A stretch of DNA of 64,000 bases from Blastobasis lacticolella (taxonomy: Eukaryota > Arthropoda > Insecta > Lepidoptera > Blastobasidae), in assembly GCA_905147135.1 (NCBI GenBank), contig LR990056.1, positions 382,001 to 446,000 on the forward strand, written 5' to 3'. A program made the translations under genes and the position numbers. A model generated the notes under the pieces. It did no database searches, was not told the DNA's origin, and was given only the letters and a program-made list of their open reading frames with translations. Below are positions 11,640 to 22,679 of this stretch, piece after piece; within the stretch, counting starts at the first letter, position 1, and every line of letters begins with the position of its first letter.

Positions 11640-12660
11640 CACATATACACACGTCAAAGTTGTAACACCCCTTTTTTTTCGTCTGGGGCTTATAAATTAC
11701 AGTTTGAAACTAACTGAACAGATAATTTGGTCGCACTGTGCCCATACAAATAAAGCGCTCTCAAATTCGTTCTATTGAGATATGGCTCCGCGAGTTGGTG
11801 TTACATAAACCTATAGTAATGAAATAAAGGTGTCTATTCCTATAACTACGTAGGCACTTACGGTAATAATCTAGGACTTTTGTCAAGCATTATTTAGTCA
11901 AAGGATTTTTTCCATGCCGGATCGTAGTTGTTAGTTAGTAGATTGTATTCGCTTTAAATTATCAACTGCTTAAGTTAAGGATAATAGTTTGCGTATTGTA
12001 TTTTTTATATAAAAATTGTCATACTTAATCATTCATATTGTTGGCATACTATTTTTGTATACGTATTTAAACAGATTGCGTCAACTAGCTACGTATCCAA
12101 TGAGCTCTTTTCAAGGTTCGCTTCCCTCAAATGACAATAGATGGCGCGCTCTGACGACTGACGACATCGTAATTGACCGGAAGATAAAGCTGTAGGACTT
12201 TATGTCTGCCTTGTACCTCATTGTCTAGGTAAGCATTGTAACACATCAGCAAATATTAAATAATAACTAATGTTTTCACGCGGTTTAATTTGTTCTGAGG
12301 CAATGAATGATTATAGCCCCATATAAAAGTTAGTCAAAAGATTATAATAATGTTTGAGTCCTTAGAGCTGCCATCTATGTGAATTTTTGATAAGCTGTTC
12401 TTGAAAACAGCACATTAAGCACACAGTTTAATAGGAAATCCTGATAGTTTGATCTTGGGAAGTAAAATATTGGCGTTTAAACATTTAATCGTTTTAACAA
12501 GTTCGTGAGTCTATAGGAACTTTTATGTTTTGATGTACCTACAGTCAACATCAAAAGTACTTCAACAACTTAGGTAATTCAAACTTAATTCCCACAGCAT
12601 AAAGTCACGTTTTGCATGTACTAGAACTTTAGGCAATTTAAATAATTACCTTTCTATATT
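11640..12660. other. AT-rich intergenic, nothing recognised
   Basis: No coding bias, no inverted repeats of note and no match that I noticed to other parts of the window. Confidence 0.4.
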
Positions 12661-12689
12661 TAATCAAATCATTCTTCGTCGTCGTCAAT

Positions 12690-12905
12690 CGTGTCATGAA
12701 TTTTCCAGCCATCCGCACGAGCCGCTTTGGTTCAACCTTTATAATGCGTACGGCTAAGGAATGGAACGCGTTGCCTGCGAGTGTGTTCCCCGATCATTAT
12801 AATCTAGACGCCTTCAAGGCTAGAGTGAATAGGCTGTTCCTAGACAGGCATGCCCCTCGTCACTACCAGGCGAGATGGCGGTCGGAAATGCCTGACTAGT
12901 TCTTA
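12690..12905 (+). mobile_element. Jockey-like retrotransposon C-terminal fragment
   Basis: Encodes '[20 protein letters not shown]' and '[15 protein letters not shown]' before a stop. This is the extreme C-terminus of a non-LTR reverse transcriptase ORF (an RxxxFxxxxxxxxAxxWNxLP pattern). It is heavily 5'-truncated. Related copies are at 2430, 17640 and 63810. Confidence 0.75.
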
Positions 12906-12991
12906 GAAAAGAACTTAACAGTTTGCTTGCTTGACTACTACTGGTGACGACTGTAGTTACATTACTGCATTGGAGTGACTTCCTAACATCA

Positions 12992-13244
12992 GTAGCCGTA
13001 TTAACAATGGCTCGGAAATCGGATTCGTATACGGAATCGACAAAGGACCCCGCAAAGGTTCTTAGGAAAATGTGGTTTCAGTTAATTTTGATGAAATTTT
13101 CATATGTTATAGCGAGTAGAGTTTCCGAGGAATCTATCGGGATTCTGAATATCAGTTTTCGAATCGATCGACACGGATTCCCCGCTCATGAATTTCGTGT
13201 CGAATCGTTCGGAAACGGTTTCGAATAATTGTGAATACGGCTAC
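12992..13244. mobile_element. TIR element, 253 bp (copy 1 of 2)
   Basis: Ends gtagccgtattaacaat and attgtgaatacggctac are a 17-bp TIR with one mismatch. The interior ('aatggctcggaaatcggatt' ... 'gtcgaatcgttcggaaacgg') is about 90% identical by eye to 23663-23897. Non-coding. Confidence 0.75.
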
Positions 13245-13245
13245 A

Positions 13246-13390
13246 GTAGGCTAATTGCCAACAATTATCTGATGATGATGATGATGAGTGAAATTGAAAC
13301 TATTAATAGATCATACGTAATCTCAAAAGTAACACTGCCCATAATTGAAATCAGAGAATTGTTGGCAACAGACTTACGCAATTAGCCTAC
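13246..13390. mobile_element. Short TIR element, 145 bp
   Basis: gtaggctaattgc (13246-13258) and gcaattagcctac (13378-13390) are a perfect 13-bp TIR. A subterminal 'caacaatt' is inverted as 'aattgttg', and there is a (GAT)n run inside. It directly abuts the preceding element, sharing a 'ctacag' border on both sides. Confidence 0.7.
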
Positions 13391-15390
13391 AGAACATTTA
13401 CTGTAAATGGCGTAGGTGTCTTATTTTGTGGCCATAAGGTTCAATTTCGTAAATAAATACAAGGAATCCTACCACGGTAACCCACGTAAATAGACATAGT
13501 ATGTAATCTCACGAGCAGAGAACGGCCGTGCAAATTCGCGATCTGAGTCAGTTTAAGCATTAGATACCTAAACATTACTAATGGAGACTACGAGTTAAGA
13601 TTACCATATATTTGATAAGTAAATAGATTTGGATCGGCCATTTGGCTTGTTTTTTTTCGTTATTTGTATAGAATTGTTTGGATAAAATATTGTACTGTTT
13701 GATTCGGCATTTGAGGTTCTTTCCGTGTGTTCCGATTGTGTGTTTCGGAGATTTTTTTCCCGTTTAGCAGGTATTCGTAATCGGTCAAGGGCTGTGTTAT
13801 GTATGATTGACTCTGGCCAAACGCTGTGCGCAAATACGCGGCCAGGGGACTTTTTTGGATATTTATCGTAAGTGGGTTTGCTCTAGGCAATCCTTGACGT
13901 AGGCGAGGCCAACAAAGGAGCGAACTCGTCCGCGAAATGAAAATAAAATAAAATGTAGTACGTAGTTGCTCAATCGTTTGATTCCATTTGGGCGAAGTCA
14001 TTAGATGTTCCTCACAACGAGTTCTTTCGGCTTATTTATCTTTATTTAATGCTAACCATACTAATTCTTCTATTGTTCTTAATTCTAGATACGTACACGA
14101 GTCGGAGGTTAATACTGCCCATCGGCTATAGTTCGTGCCAAATGCGTTGGCAGTAGCGTGCCTTGTTCTCTCCGTCAACTACTGACTTTCATTAAATATT
14201 CATTAATACTTTAAAATAAAATTTATTTTGTTAAATTGTAACTAAAACGAATATTTAAAGCGTTGCAGTTAGCGCTTTGACCACTTACAAAATAAATTAG
14301 TTCTGGGGTCCGATTCTAACGATTTACAGTTTTGATTTATGGCATGACAAAATTCGATATTTTGATGTTGCCAATGTGGTTTAACAAATATTTGACGTTT
14401 TTATGCCGAAAATCATAATGGATAACCGTTGGAATCGATGCAAGCGATTCAAAAATGGAGCCCCTGGGGCCCTGTTTCTGAAACCGAGCCTCCACGCGAG
14501 CGCTCGCCTTGTAAATGTCTTTCCTATTTCTAGCAACTTACCTCGAGTGTGAAAGAGTAGCGTAGGTAGCGCACGCGAGCGTTTAAAAATTTGGTCCCTG
14601 GCCCAGAGATCAATGTCCCCCTATTGCCAATCCATTTGGTACGGACTATACTTTCGGCTTCATTTTATTTCATTTATTGCGTATCACAGTTTTCAAAAGA
14701 TGGCTTCGTATTTACTCGCGCTTTAGACAGAGAGGTAACTACGAGTCCGAACTAGCCGATGTGCAATATTTACCGCTGTCTGTAGGTATTTTGATTCTTC
14801 GCGACCACTTTGAAGTGAGCTGTGAAAAATTAAGCTTATATTTATGTTGTCGTCGTGGTGCGCTTTTAGATCGGTAATTTATGATTTATAATTATTTATA
14901 GTGAAAGGAGACCGTCTAAGGTCGTGTTCCTAGCCTAGGCTTTAATGGTTCGGTGCTACATCGCTCTTCATTACGACTTTCACCAATGTATTGTATTGTA
15001 CAAAATAAAGTACTTATTTTAATTAATTCTCGTCTTTTATTTATTTAGATATTATTTATTCAAAACTTCATGCACTGTTACGTACAAAGGCGGCCTTAAA
15101 GCTGCATAGCTATCTCTACCAGTCAACCGGAGAGTATGAGAAATTACAGGGCGGTGCAACATGATTGACACAAATATTGGTGAACACATTAAATCTAAGT
15201 AGGTACTTATGTTTAAGCAAATTGTACATGTAATATTCACAAACCAAGACTGACAGCAACAGAAAATATCAGAAGAAAAAGCAAGAAAAAAGAAAGCAAA
15301 TAAAGATAACACAACGTGCGAGAAATTGTTATTTCAACCACACATAAAGGGAATGATATAATAGAAGCAACAGAAGGTTGTTGTTGTTGT
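13391..15390. other. Intergenic, no gene recognised
   Basis: Mixed AT-rich DNA. Open frames here are short and lack splice context. An AATAAA at about 15004 has no gene attached that I can see. Confidence 0.4.
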
Positions 15391-15394
15391 AGAA

Positions 15395-15660
15395 TTTACA
15401 GGTTATTTAAAAAGTGTTCCTGGACAACATTTTTGAAGGCATATTTATTAGAAGATCGTCTTATATCCACCGGGAGGTAATTCCAGAGGCGCACTGCTGT
15501 TAAGGAGAATGAATGTGAAAGGAAACACAGTGAATTGGTAGGTTTAAGCAGCGTGTATCAGTTGAGCTGAGGTTGCGCTCATCATGAGTGTCGCTGAGAT
15601 ACTGAAATTTGCATTTCAAGTAATTGTAGGGTATATATAGTAGGTATATTTTGTGATGTA
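15395..15660 (-). mobile_element. Non-LTR retrotransposon C-terminal fragment
   Basis: On the minus strand this encodes 'LNLPIHCVSFHIHS' then, after a frame change, 'LTAVRLWNYLPVDIRRSSNK' and 'FKNVVQEHFLNNL' before a stop. That is the conserved tail of jockey/CR1-type ORF2 proteins. 5'-truncated and frameshifted. Confidence 0.65.
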
Positions 15661-16489
15661 TTTGATGATTGTCGGGTAGAATCAAATAAACTCAGTTAAG
15701 TTCCAGCCTGGCGTTTTATTGGTTATTACACTGTCGCAGTCGCGGTTTTAATTACATTTTCTCGTTATTTACGTGTGTTAAAACAAAAATAAACAAAGTG
15801 CTTAGAGGGAATTGTCACCACTGCGAGGTTACAGAATTTTTGTAACCAACTTTTAGTTGCAAGATGTTCTTGAAGTTTATATTTTTAAAGTCGGCATAAA
15901 ATTCGCTTTATTTGACTATTTTTTGTTTGTTATATTCTTTAAGTTTAATTTTAGTTTAAAAGTTATTAGCACTCAAAGCAGAAAAAAATTGTTAACTTTT
16001 TACTTTTATACGTTTTATTCAAAATATTACTTTGAAAATGATTAAAATAACCCCTCGCCCCTGGCAGCAGCATTTTTTATTTGGGACCCGCGCTACAAAC
16101 GCTTGGATTTACTTAAGGAACAAATGTGGTGAAGCCATATAGCACTATATAGCAAGCCACTATAGGTAGATCGTAATTTCAAAACAGCCCCGCACACCTG
16201 CCTTCTACCTAATGCACACTGTCTCTGGGGACGGTGACGGACGGTGTAGGTCTCTTTGACCTACAAATAAATCAAGGTTGCGAGGCGAGCGTGGTTGCGA
16301 TGGAGCGAGCTATGCTAAATGTTTAACTACCTTAGTAAAACTTAGTAAAATATGATCCGAAGCCCTAGATGACAACTCGCCCGGTACATTTTCTGGTCCG
16401 CAGCCGAGTTGCCCATTTTTATAAAGACAAGTTGGGCCGAGCGAAGTCATCCACATTTCTCGACGGATTTCGAAACGAAACTGGCACTG

Positions 16490-16661
16490 GGCTGGTCATA
16501 ATACTAACAAGCGAGTTATTAGAACCACTGGATGACCGAAGAGACTTTGGCTCCCTGTGTGTGTTCTGCCGGCTCTACAATGGGAAATATTCTGAGGAAC
16601 TTTTGAATTTGGTGCCCACCACACAATTCTGCCAGCGCACTACCCGCCGTGAGCTGGATAC
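16490..16661 (+). mobile_element. Jockey-like RT tail, interrupted by a hAT element
   Basis: Encodes 'LEPLDDRRDFGSLCVFCRLY' and 'SEELLNLVPTTQF', the pre-C-terminal block of a jockey-like ORF2. It is cut by the hAT-type element that follows and may continue after 17439. Confidence 0.65.
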
Positions 16662-17431
16662 TAGAGATAAAACGAATATCCGGTTGTTATCCGGCCGGAT
16701 ACCGGATAGTTAATAATGTATGAAAATTTCATGAAAATGATTTTGCTCATTGGCTTCCTTCATTTCTCTGAGCAGTAGCCGCGTCAATGATATTATCCTT
16801 CAGATCCTGTTGGACCGCCGTTAGCCAGGTGGCGTATGGGACCTTTCGCGGCAGCGCGTCGTCGACAAATTTGGGGCTACTTGCACCATAGTGGTCTTTG
16901 GGGTGACAGAGCACATACCATCCCATTCGGCGTTCTTTAATTTTCTCTGGGATATACGAGTATGAGACTTTGTTACTTGCACGCGTGTGGACATTTGATA
17001 CGTATTTTTCCCAACAGGGTGACACCCGCTGACCAACGTAAAAATGCGCATTTCTGTCGTGTGTTGTTTCGACAAGTGTTGTTTAGTATAACAAAAATTC
17101 CAAAGTCAATCAAGGTTTTTTACTGGATAAATGTACAAATTTCTCTATATTTGAAGTCGTTTGTCCTCCGATATGCTATATATATCCGATATGATATATG
17201 GGGCATGCGTACGCCCGTATTTCGAAACTACGAATCCTTTCGAGGTCGAAAGAATTGTTCAGTTGACTTGAAATCACGTAAACACATGCAGTCGTCTAAA
17301 GTCCCACCCCACGATTACAGCTTGCACAAACTTGTTCAGAGCCTAAGTTCAGCCGAATATCCGCCGATATTCGGCTAAGAGGCTGGCCGGATATCCGGTA
17401 TCCGGCCAAATCACTATCCGTTTCATCTCTA
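16662..17431. mobile_element. Non-autonomous hAT-type element, 770 bp
   Basis: TIRs tagagataaaacg and cgtttcatctcta are flanked by 8-bp target duplications: ctggatac at 16654-16661 and ctggatag at 17432-17439 (one mismatch). Subterminal 'atatccgg' / 'ccggatat' repeats are abundant. The interior has a minus-strand frame (16747-17025) with 'PKDHYGASSPKFVDDAL' and 'TWLTAVQQDL', which looks like a captured piece of another element's ORF. No hAT transposase is present. Confidence 0.8.
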
Positions 17432-17616
17432 CTGGATAGTCACCTCTACGTAGAGCCTCTGTGTCCATGCGAAGGTTTGAAGCTGACCGTCCTACATCGC
17501 ACTAGAGAAGTGTGCCAACTTCCGACGAGTAACTGTCGGACCCTTGGTCCCCTGATCACAACACCCGGCCAGGTGGGTAATTACCCTTTTCCACCTTTTC
17601 CACCTTCTCCATTTAT

Positions 17617-18035
17617 TTGAGATTTGGCGGTCTTTCACTTCAAAACAATTGCTTCAGTTATATCAAGCAAAAGTCCGATCCTGCATGGAGTACTGCTGCA
17701 ACCCCTGAGATGGCTTTAGATTCGGTGGAAAAACGTGCAAAGAAGATAATTTGTGACACGCAATTGATTGAAGTTAGGCTGCAGAGCCTCGAGCAACCCT
17801 CGATGTAGGGTGGCACGTTTGACGGTCTTTTACTGGTTACATTTCGGAGAGTTGCACGACCTCATGCCGCCGGTCACTTACCGCAATCGGGAGACGCGAT
17901 CCGGGCGAGCGGTACATCCTCATGTCTTCGATCTTCCAGATATCCTCACGAGCTGCTTTTATTCAACCATTATAATACGTACGACTAAGGAATGGAACAC
18001 GTTGCCTGCGAGTGGTGCCTTTTGGTGCTCCCGTT
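17617..18035 (+). mobile_element. Jockey-like retrotransposon C-terminal fragment
   Basis: Degraded frames carry 'ALDSVEKRAKKIICDTQLIE', then 'GELHDLMPPVTYRNRETRSG', then 'KEWNTLPASG'. These match the order seen at 63810-64000 and 12690-12905. Frameshifts separate the blocks. Confidence 0.7.
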
Positions 18036-18203
18036 AATAAAATAAGAATCTAATATAGAATATCATAATAGCAGACTCTGGCTTTAAATTCAAATAGAAT
18101 AATTGGCCACCAAACATTATCAAAGGCACTATATACTTATATAAAAAAAAACACCGAGTACATAATAAGAATCTGCCATCGACTATTTAACTGCAATCAT
18201 ACT

Positions 18204-18352
18204 GGGGGCTTACCATGAGCTCTTAAACCAGGATATAAACAGAACTGCCCTATTTAGAATGCGACAGCTCGATACGTGTCACAAAAGTTGGTCTCGTCCT
18301 GAGCAGGGCAGTTCCGTTTAGGTCCCTCTATAAGAGCTCATGGTAAGCCCCC
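18204..18352. mobile_element. MITE with perfect 22-bp TIR
   Basis: gggggcttaccatgagctct(ta) at 18204-18225 is the exact inverted complement of 18331-18352. Subterminal 'agaactgccct' / 'agggcagttcc' extends the symmetry. It sits about 95 bp beyond the likely polyadenylation signal of MCT-like gene A. Confidence 0.8.
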
Positions 18353-18460
18353 TGGTGGTTATATGGAAACATATTCCGCCAGGAACCTAGCGTGGAACGA
18401 TTAGGTAATGGCTCAAGCAATAGACTTAGGTTTTAAGGATTTTTATATTTATTTACAGTT

Positions 18461-20416
18461 TTATTTTGGTTTTGCTTCTTCTAAATCTTCTTCTCCTACA
18501 ACTTCAGTTTGCTGCGACTCACCTGCAGACAATATCCTAACTGCGATCATGGTCACAGCCGCTGCCAGCATGCTGATGCCGGCCAGGATGAACGGGGGCT
18601 TGTAGCCGTACGAGTCAACCAGCTCACCGCTCGTGGTCTGGCCCGTGAAGCTGCCTATGCCCAGGCCCAGATACAGAATGCCCATGGCGTGAGTCAGCTT
18701 TTCCAAGCCGTACAACTTTACCACACAGTCACTTCTGACAGCGCTCTGACCGGAAACGAAAAATCCGAATGCGACAGCGTAACCATATTGAAATAACGAG
18801 TCGTTATACATGTCCGACAGAAGCGTGACCACCCCTGCCAAGCCCAGCGTGACGCTGTAGATCAGCGTCGGATCCCACTTGCTACCTAGCTGAGCTCCAC
18901 CGATTATCAATCTTCCTATTGCATTGGCAAATCCGATTACACCGAGGAACATTTCACAGTGAAATTCATCGAATCCATAACCTCTGTTTCGTGAAGGCAA
19001 GTACGTATAAGGTATTAAAATACCAAAACTAGAGAATATGCTGCAAATAATGAGACATATAAAGGATGGCACCTTCAGTAACGATGCGTCTAGCACGTTA
19101 GCTATCACTTTCTTTGTACCCTTTTTCACGATTTTACCTTTAACTTCTATGTAATTTTCAATTTTTTCTATTTTAGTCTCAACTACCTTTAATTTATCGT
19201 GATTCGATTCGGGTTCTTTTCCGTCTTTTAATTTATCCTGATTTGTTTCGTCTTTCTCTTCCTCTTCCTTCTGTGGCTCTACTATCTCTTTCACTTCCTC
19301 ATCGTCGAGGTCAGCTATCTTAGTAGTGGTCTCGGCATATATAATTACTCTATTCCTTTTTTTTCTTTTGTAGGAGGTGTTCGATAGCGTCGATGCTATC
19401 CTAGCCAGCTGTCGGGGACCGACGCCGCAGGGCACGAGGGCCGTGGCGGTGACTTGCTTAACTACGGCTTTTTTCGCGTCGCCCTTCCCGCTCAACTCCT
19501 TGGCCGCCTGCTCCGACAGCCCGGCAGTGGCCTTGGTAGCCTGCTTCTCCGCTTTCTTCACGTGGCCAGCCTTCTGTTTGCCGCCCTTCGCTTCCCAGTG
19601 GTCGCCCTCTTTGCTCAGCATACGCAGCGAATGAAAAGTATACGCGAAAAAGTATACCAAAGCCAACAGAGAGCTCTTCACTAGTAGTACGGTTTGCCAA
19701 CTATCCATTTCCTCTAGCACCAAGTACACTGCTGAGAAGATCATCACGCCGAAACTAGAGCCGGCTAATGTTATCGCTTGAGTCGCCGCTCTGTATTTCT
19801 TGAAGTAGAATTCCGGAATCATCATGCATGGCATGTTTATCAAAGCCGATCCTAATCCACCGACGACCGCGTAGCACAGGAAGAATGTGATGTATCTTTC
19901 GCAGAAATATGACAGCAAAACACCCAAGGAGCATATGCATGAACCCGCCATCGTAGTAGCTTTGATGCCGATTCTGTGGATTAATGCCGATGCCAAGGGG
20001 CTGCACATGTAATATAATGCAATTTGCACGGCACTGATCAGTGCAGCCTCAAAGAACGACGTATTGAAATACTCTAATATCTCGTCGATTAATATTCCAT
20101 ATGTGAATACCACTCCGTCAATAATGAGCATGCACATGAAGGCACAAGCGACGACCACCCAGGCCCAGCCGCCGTCGGGGAGTAGGATTATCATATCGGT
20201 AACTGCGTTCTCTTTTTCCTGTTCCTCTTCCTCGACAACTTCGGCTTTTGTAGGTTTGGCCTCTGCCTCTGCCTCTGCCTCTTCTTCGTCATCTTCATCC
20301 TCGTCCTCATCGTCTTTCTCCACAGCTTCGTCTTCGGCAGCTTCGGCGCCTCCGCCTCCTTCACCGCCCTCGGCGCCTTCCGCGGCATTCTCGGCGGCTG
20401 CAGGCACGTTAGCCAT
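18461..20416 (-). CDS. MCT-like transporter A (SLC16 family, MFS)
   Basis: A single uninterrupted frame of 651 residues begins at the ATG at 20416. The first ~75 residues are rich in Asp/Glu/Ala and should be cytoplasmic. The SLC16 signature PDGGWAW is at residues 80-86, starting TM1. About six TM segments follow to residue ~270. Then comes a long charged central loop (~residues 270-440, Lys/Glu-rich), and a second TM set from about 445 with 'GFANAIGRLIIGG' in the TM8 region. Family members carry monocarboxylates, aromatic amino acids or related solutes across the plasma membrane; the substrate here is unknown. Aligned by eye to human MCT1, the TM1 Lys is Phe and the TM8 Asp is Asn, so a classical proton-lactate mechanism is doubtful. 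AATAAA on the minus strand overlaps the stop, and another is at 18448-18453. Closest relative in the window is gene B. Confidence 0.92.
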   Translation of the reverse strand: MANVPAAAENAAEGAEGGEGGGGAEAAEDEAVEKDDEDEDEDDEEEAEAEAEAKPTKAEVVEEEEQEKENAVTDMIILLPDGGWAWVVVACAFMCMLIIDGVVFTYGILIDEILEYFNTSFFEAALISAVQIALYYMCSPLASALIHRIGIKATTMAGSCICSLGVLLSYFCERYITFFLCYAVVGGLGSALINMPCMMIPEFYFKKYRAATQAITLAGSSFGVMIFSAVYLVLEEMDSWQTVLLVKSSLLALVYFFAYTFHSLRMLSKEGDHWEAKGGKQKAGHVKKAEKQATKATAGLSEQAAKELSGKGDAKKAVVKQVTATALVPCGVGPRQLARIASTLSNTSYKRKKRNRVIIYAETTTKIADLDDEEVKEIVEPQKEEEEKDETNQDKLKDGKEPESNHDKLKVVETKIEKIENYIEVKGKIVKKGTKKVIANVLDASLLKVPSFICLIICSIFSSFGILIPYTYLPSRNRGYGFDEFHCEMFLGVIGFANAIGRLIIGGAQLGSKWDPTLIYSVTLGLAGVVTLLSDMYNDSLFQYGYAVAFGFFVSGQSAVRSDCVVKLYGLEKLTHAMGILYLGLGIGSFTGQTTSGELVDSYGYKPPFILAGISMLAAAVTMIAVRILSAGESQQTEVVGEEDLEEAKPK

Positions 20417-20540
20417 CGCGCTGTGACACTGCCTTTTATCTACTAATCGTTTCTTTTAAATCGGCCAATGAAAATAAATAAAGCGTTATTTGCAGAACAG
20501 CGGCAAAAATAACCTTTAGGTCCATTGTTGTGACATTGTA
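20417..20540 (-). promoter_or_regulatory. Conserved 5' flank shared with gene B
   Basis: Read on the minus strand, this 124 bp is about 80-85% identical by eye to 36606-36727 upstream of gene B. Shared blocks are 'atgtcacaacaatg', 'aaaggttatttttgccg', 'gttctgcaaataa', 'ttttcattggccgat', 'gtagataaaa' and 'tcacagcgcgATGGC'. It is probably promoter and/or 5' UTR carried along in the A/B duplication. Which part is transcribed cannot be told. Confidence 0.65.
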
Positions 20541-22020
20541 CCTATGTAAAAAGTCCTGGGATTCTATAGCACAAAATAGATATACTAACGTAATCTATGG
20601 CCCAACTTTTTAGTGGGAATTTGTGGAGTGTAGGAGAAATCGTGTCTAAAGCTCGCACAGACATAACAGACTAATAAACACAAATCACAAATATTCCCTG
20701 TTCCCTCACTCTACAATGATTATGAATCTTGCTATCCCGTTTTTTCGTCTATTCAAATAAGCTTGAAGAAAATGACGCGCGCAATGTTTTGAACGTTCGA
20801 CATGTTGCTCAAGCTAACAACGACCAGGAAGTTTGGGACATCGGTGTAAAGGATACGGTCTATCGGTTCATACAAGGTGTTCACTTAGATCCAGCCGGTA
20901 CAAAGTGAATGAAAAACGGAAGTATGTAAAATACGGAACTCGTATCAGTTGAAAAAAGAAATCTAAGTCTAGCCAATTCTTCACAATTATTTTTTGAAAT
21001 CTAAATTTTTTTTAGCAAAACTGCAACTTTCACGCGACACTCATGCAACACTGGAACAAGCCGTAGAGTAAACGTTGAAAGAAGAAACTCCTTTTACGCC
21101 CGGAGTAAGAAGTTTTTTTCGTCATAGCGAAGAGAAATCAATGAGGAAAGAAAAAACTCCTTTCAAAAGGAGAGGGCATTATGTTCAATAATGCGTGTAA
21201 TGCGATCGCCTTGAGAAAACACTGGTAATGCGGCGTGCCGCGTGACATACCTTTTGATGTTACATAAAATAGCCCACGGATGTGCCCAAAATGAACTAGC
21301 ACAAGAACTAGATTTCCTTAGAATCATGGTATGTACAACATCTCGGTCGACCTCGCTTCGCCAACGGTATTAGGGGGCACACATAACGAGTTTCCAACTC
21401 GTTGCGGTGCTAACGTTTGACTACCCTCAAATACGAAATGGCCACCCATCCAGCTCCCTTGCATTACTAGCATTGCTTAACCTTGGATTTTACTACATAT
21501 TAAAAACTTATCTGACACAATGGCCAAAACTGGAATTAAGTCTCGTTATTTTGAAATGTCATGCCAAGGCCAACAACAGCGACGCTGTCACATGATCTGA
21601 CAAGTTTATGGCTCTGTAATAAAACCGGGGTAACAAACCCGATAATATGTGTAGTGAAAGTGTAGTGAATAACCACGAAAGTCTTAAAACTGTAATAAAA
21701 CTCCTTTTAAGGGGCACAACGGCAAAAATGCGTACAATGCGTGACACACACCTTTTGATACATAAAATGGCCGACGGATGTGGCCAAAAAGAAACTAAAA
21801 TAATAAGTAGAATTCCCTAGCATCATAATACAAATTATTATGGCTAATTAACTCGCTCACAGCCTATCATCGCCATAGAAATCACAACCACAGGGCAGGT
21901 CTTCCTAACGGAGTATGGAGTTTCATTCGTCATTAGTGGCAGTGTATGACAAAGACAATGACATGCCTGTCATTGTCAATGTTCAAAACTAGGATTTTTT
22001 AACCTGTCTGTCTATGCAGT
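20541..22020. other. Intergenic with diverged direct and inverted repeats
   Basis: No gene seen. A diverged direct repeat occurs at about 21160-21330 and 21690-21835 ('acataaaat', 'ggatgtg', 'ccaaaa', 'gaactag'). The segment 21510-21615 is a rough inverted copy of 22015-22135 ('tgtcatgcc', 'cagcgacgctgtcac'). Confidence 0.45.
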
Positions 22021-22024
22021 GCCA

Positions 22025-22131
22025 CAAACTTAATCTGACCCAGTGACAGCGTCGCTGTTAATGGCATTGACATGACATTTCAAAATGGCGACACTTGGTT
22101 CTAGTTTTGGCCACCGGGTCAGATAAGTTTG
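22025..22131. mobile_element. Short TIR element, ~107 bp
   Basis: 'aaacttaatctgaccc' and 'gggtcagataagttt' close a small inverted-repeat unit. Inside are 'gtgacagcgtcgctgtta' and 'catgacatttcaaaatgg'. A relative in the opposite direction is at 21510-21615. Confidence 0.55.
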
Positions 22132-22410
22132 AGCATCCATAGCTTTTTTCGGGTGTGTTCATAATTTCATGCCAAAAATGCGTTCATTTCATAGCAAATT
22201 AGTAATACTTTAAACATTAATATAAAAAAATTGGCTAGCTAAAGAATTTAAATAATTTCGAGAGGATATTACGTTTTATAAGCTTTATCCATTACTACTC
22301 TCATTATGCCGGCTGGTGGTCAGGAAAATTTTAGACTGTCTCCTTTTATAACTTTCTAATCAAATTAAAATCAATCCATTTAAAAGACAGTGTAATTTAG
22401 TGCACATTTA

Positions 22411-22679
22411 TACAGGGTGTTACATAATATATGTATAAAGCCGTGAACTGGTTAGAGTGTTAAACATAATAAAACGATAGGTACAATTATTTCTGTTGTA
22501 CGTGGAATTTTTGTACCTATCGTTTTCATACATTTAGCACTCTATACGGTTCACGGCTTCATACATATGTTATATAAAAAAAATTCACGTACGACAGAAA
22601 TAATTGTACCTATCGTTTTATTATGTTTAACACTCCATCCAGTTCACGGCTTTATACATATATTATGTAACACCCTGTA
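22411..22679. mobile_element. TA-flanked TIR element with three arms, 269 bp
   Basis: tacagggtgttacataatat... at 22411 and its complement ending ...caccctgta at 22679 form ~95-bp arms. These contain 'gccgtgaactgg' and 'aaacgataggtacaattatt'. A third copy of the arm, inverted, fills the middle (22510-22590). Single ends of the same family are at 40998-41035 and 49350-49421. Fits a Tc1/mariner-type MITE. Confidence 0.8.

Noticed and set aside
14880..15010. AATAAA at ~15004 as the 3' end of a gene
   Set aside because: No coding sequence with splice support was found upstream on the plus strand.
20064..20426. Serine-rich plus-strand frame opposite transporter A
   Set aside because: It is the complement of the Asp/Glu-rich N-terminus (GAx codons read as TCx), a shadow frame.
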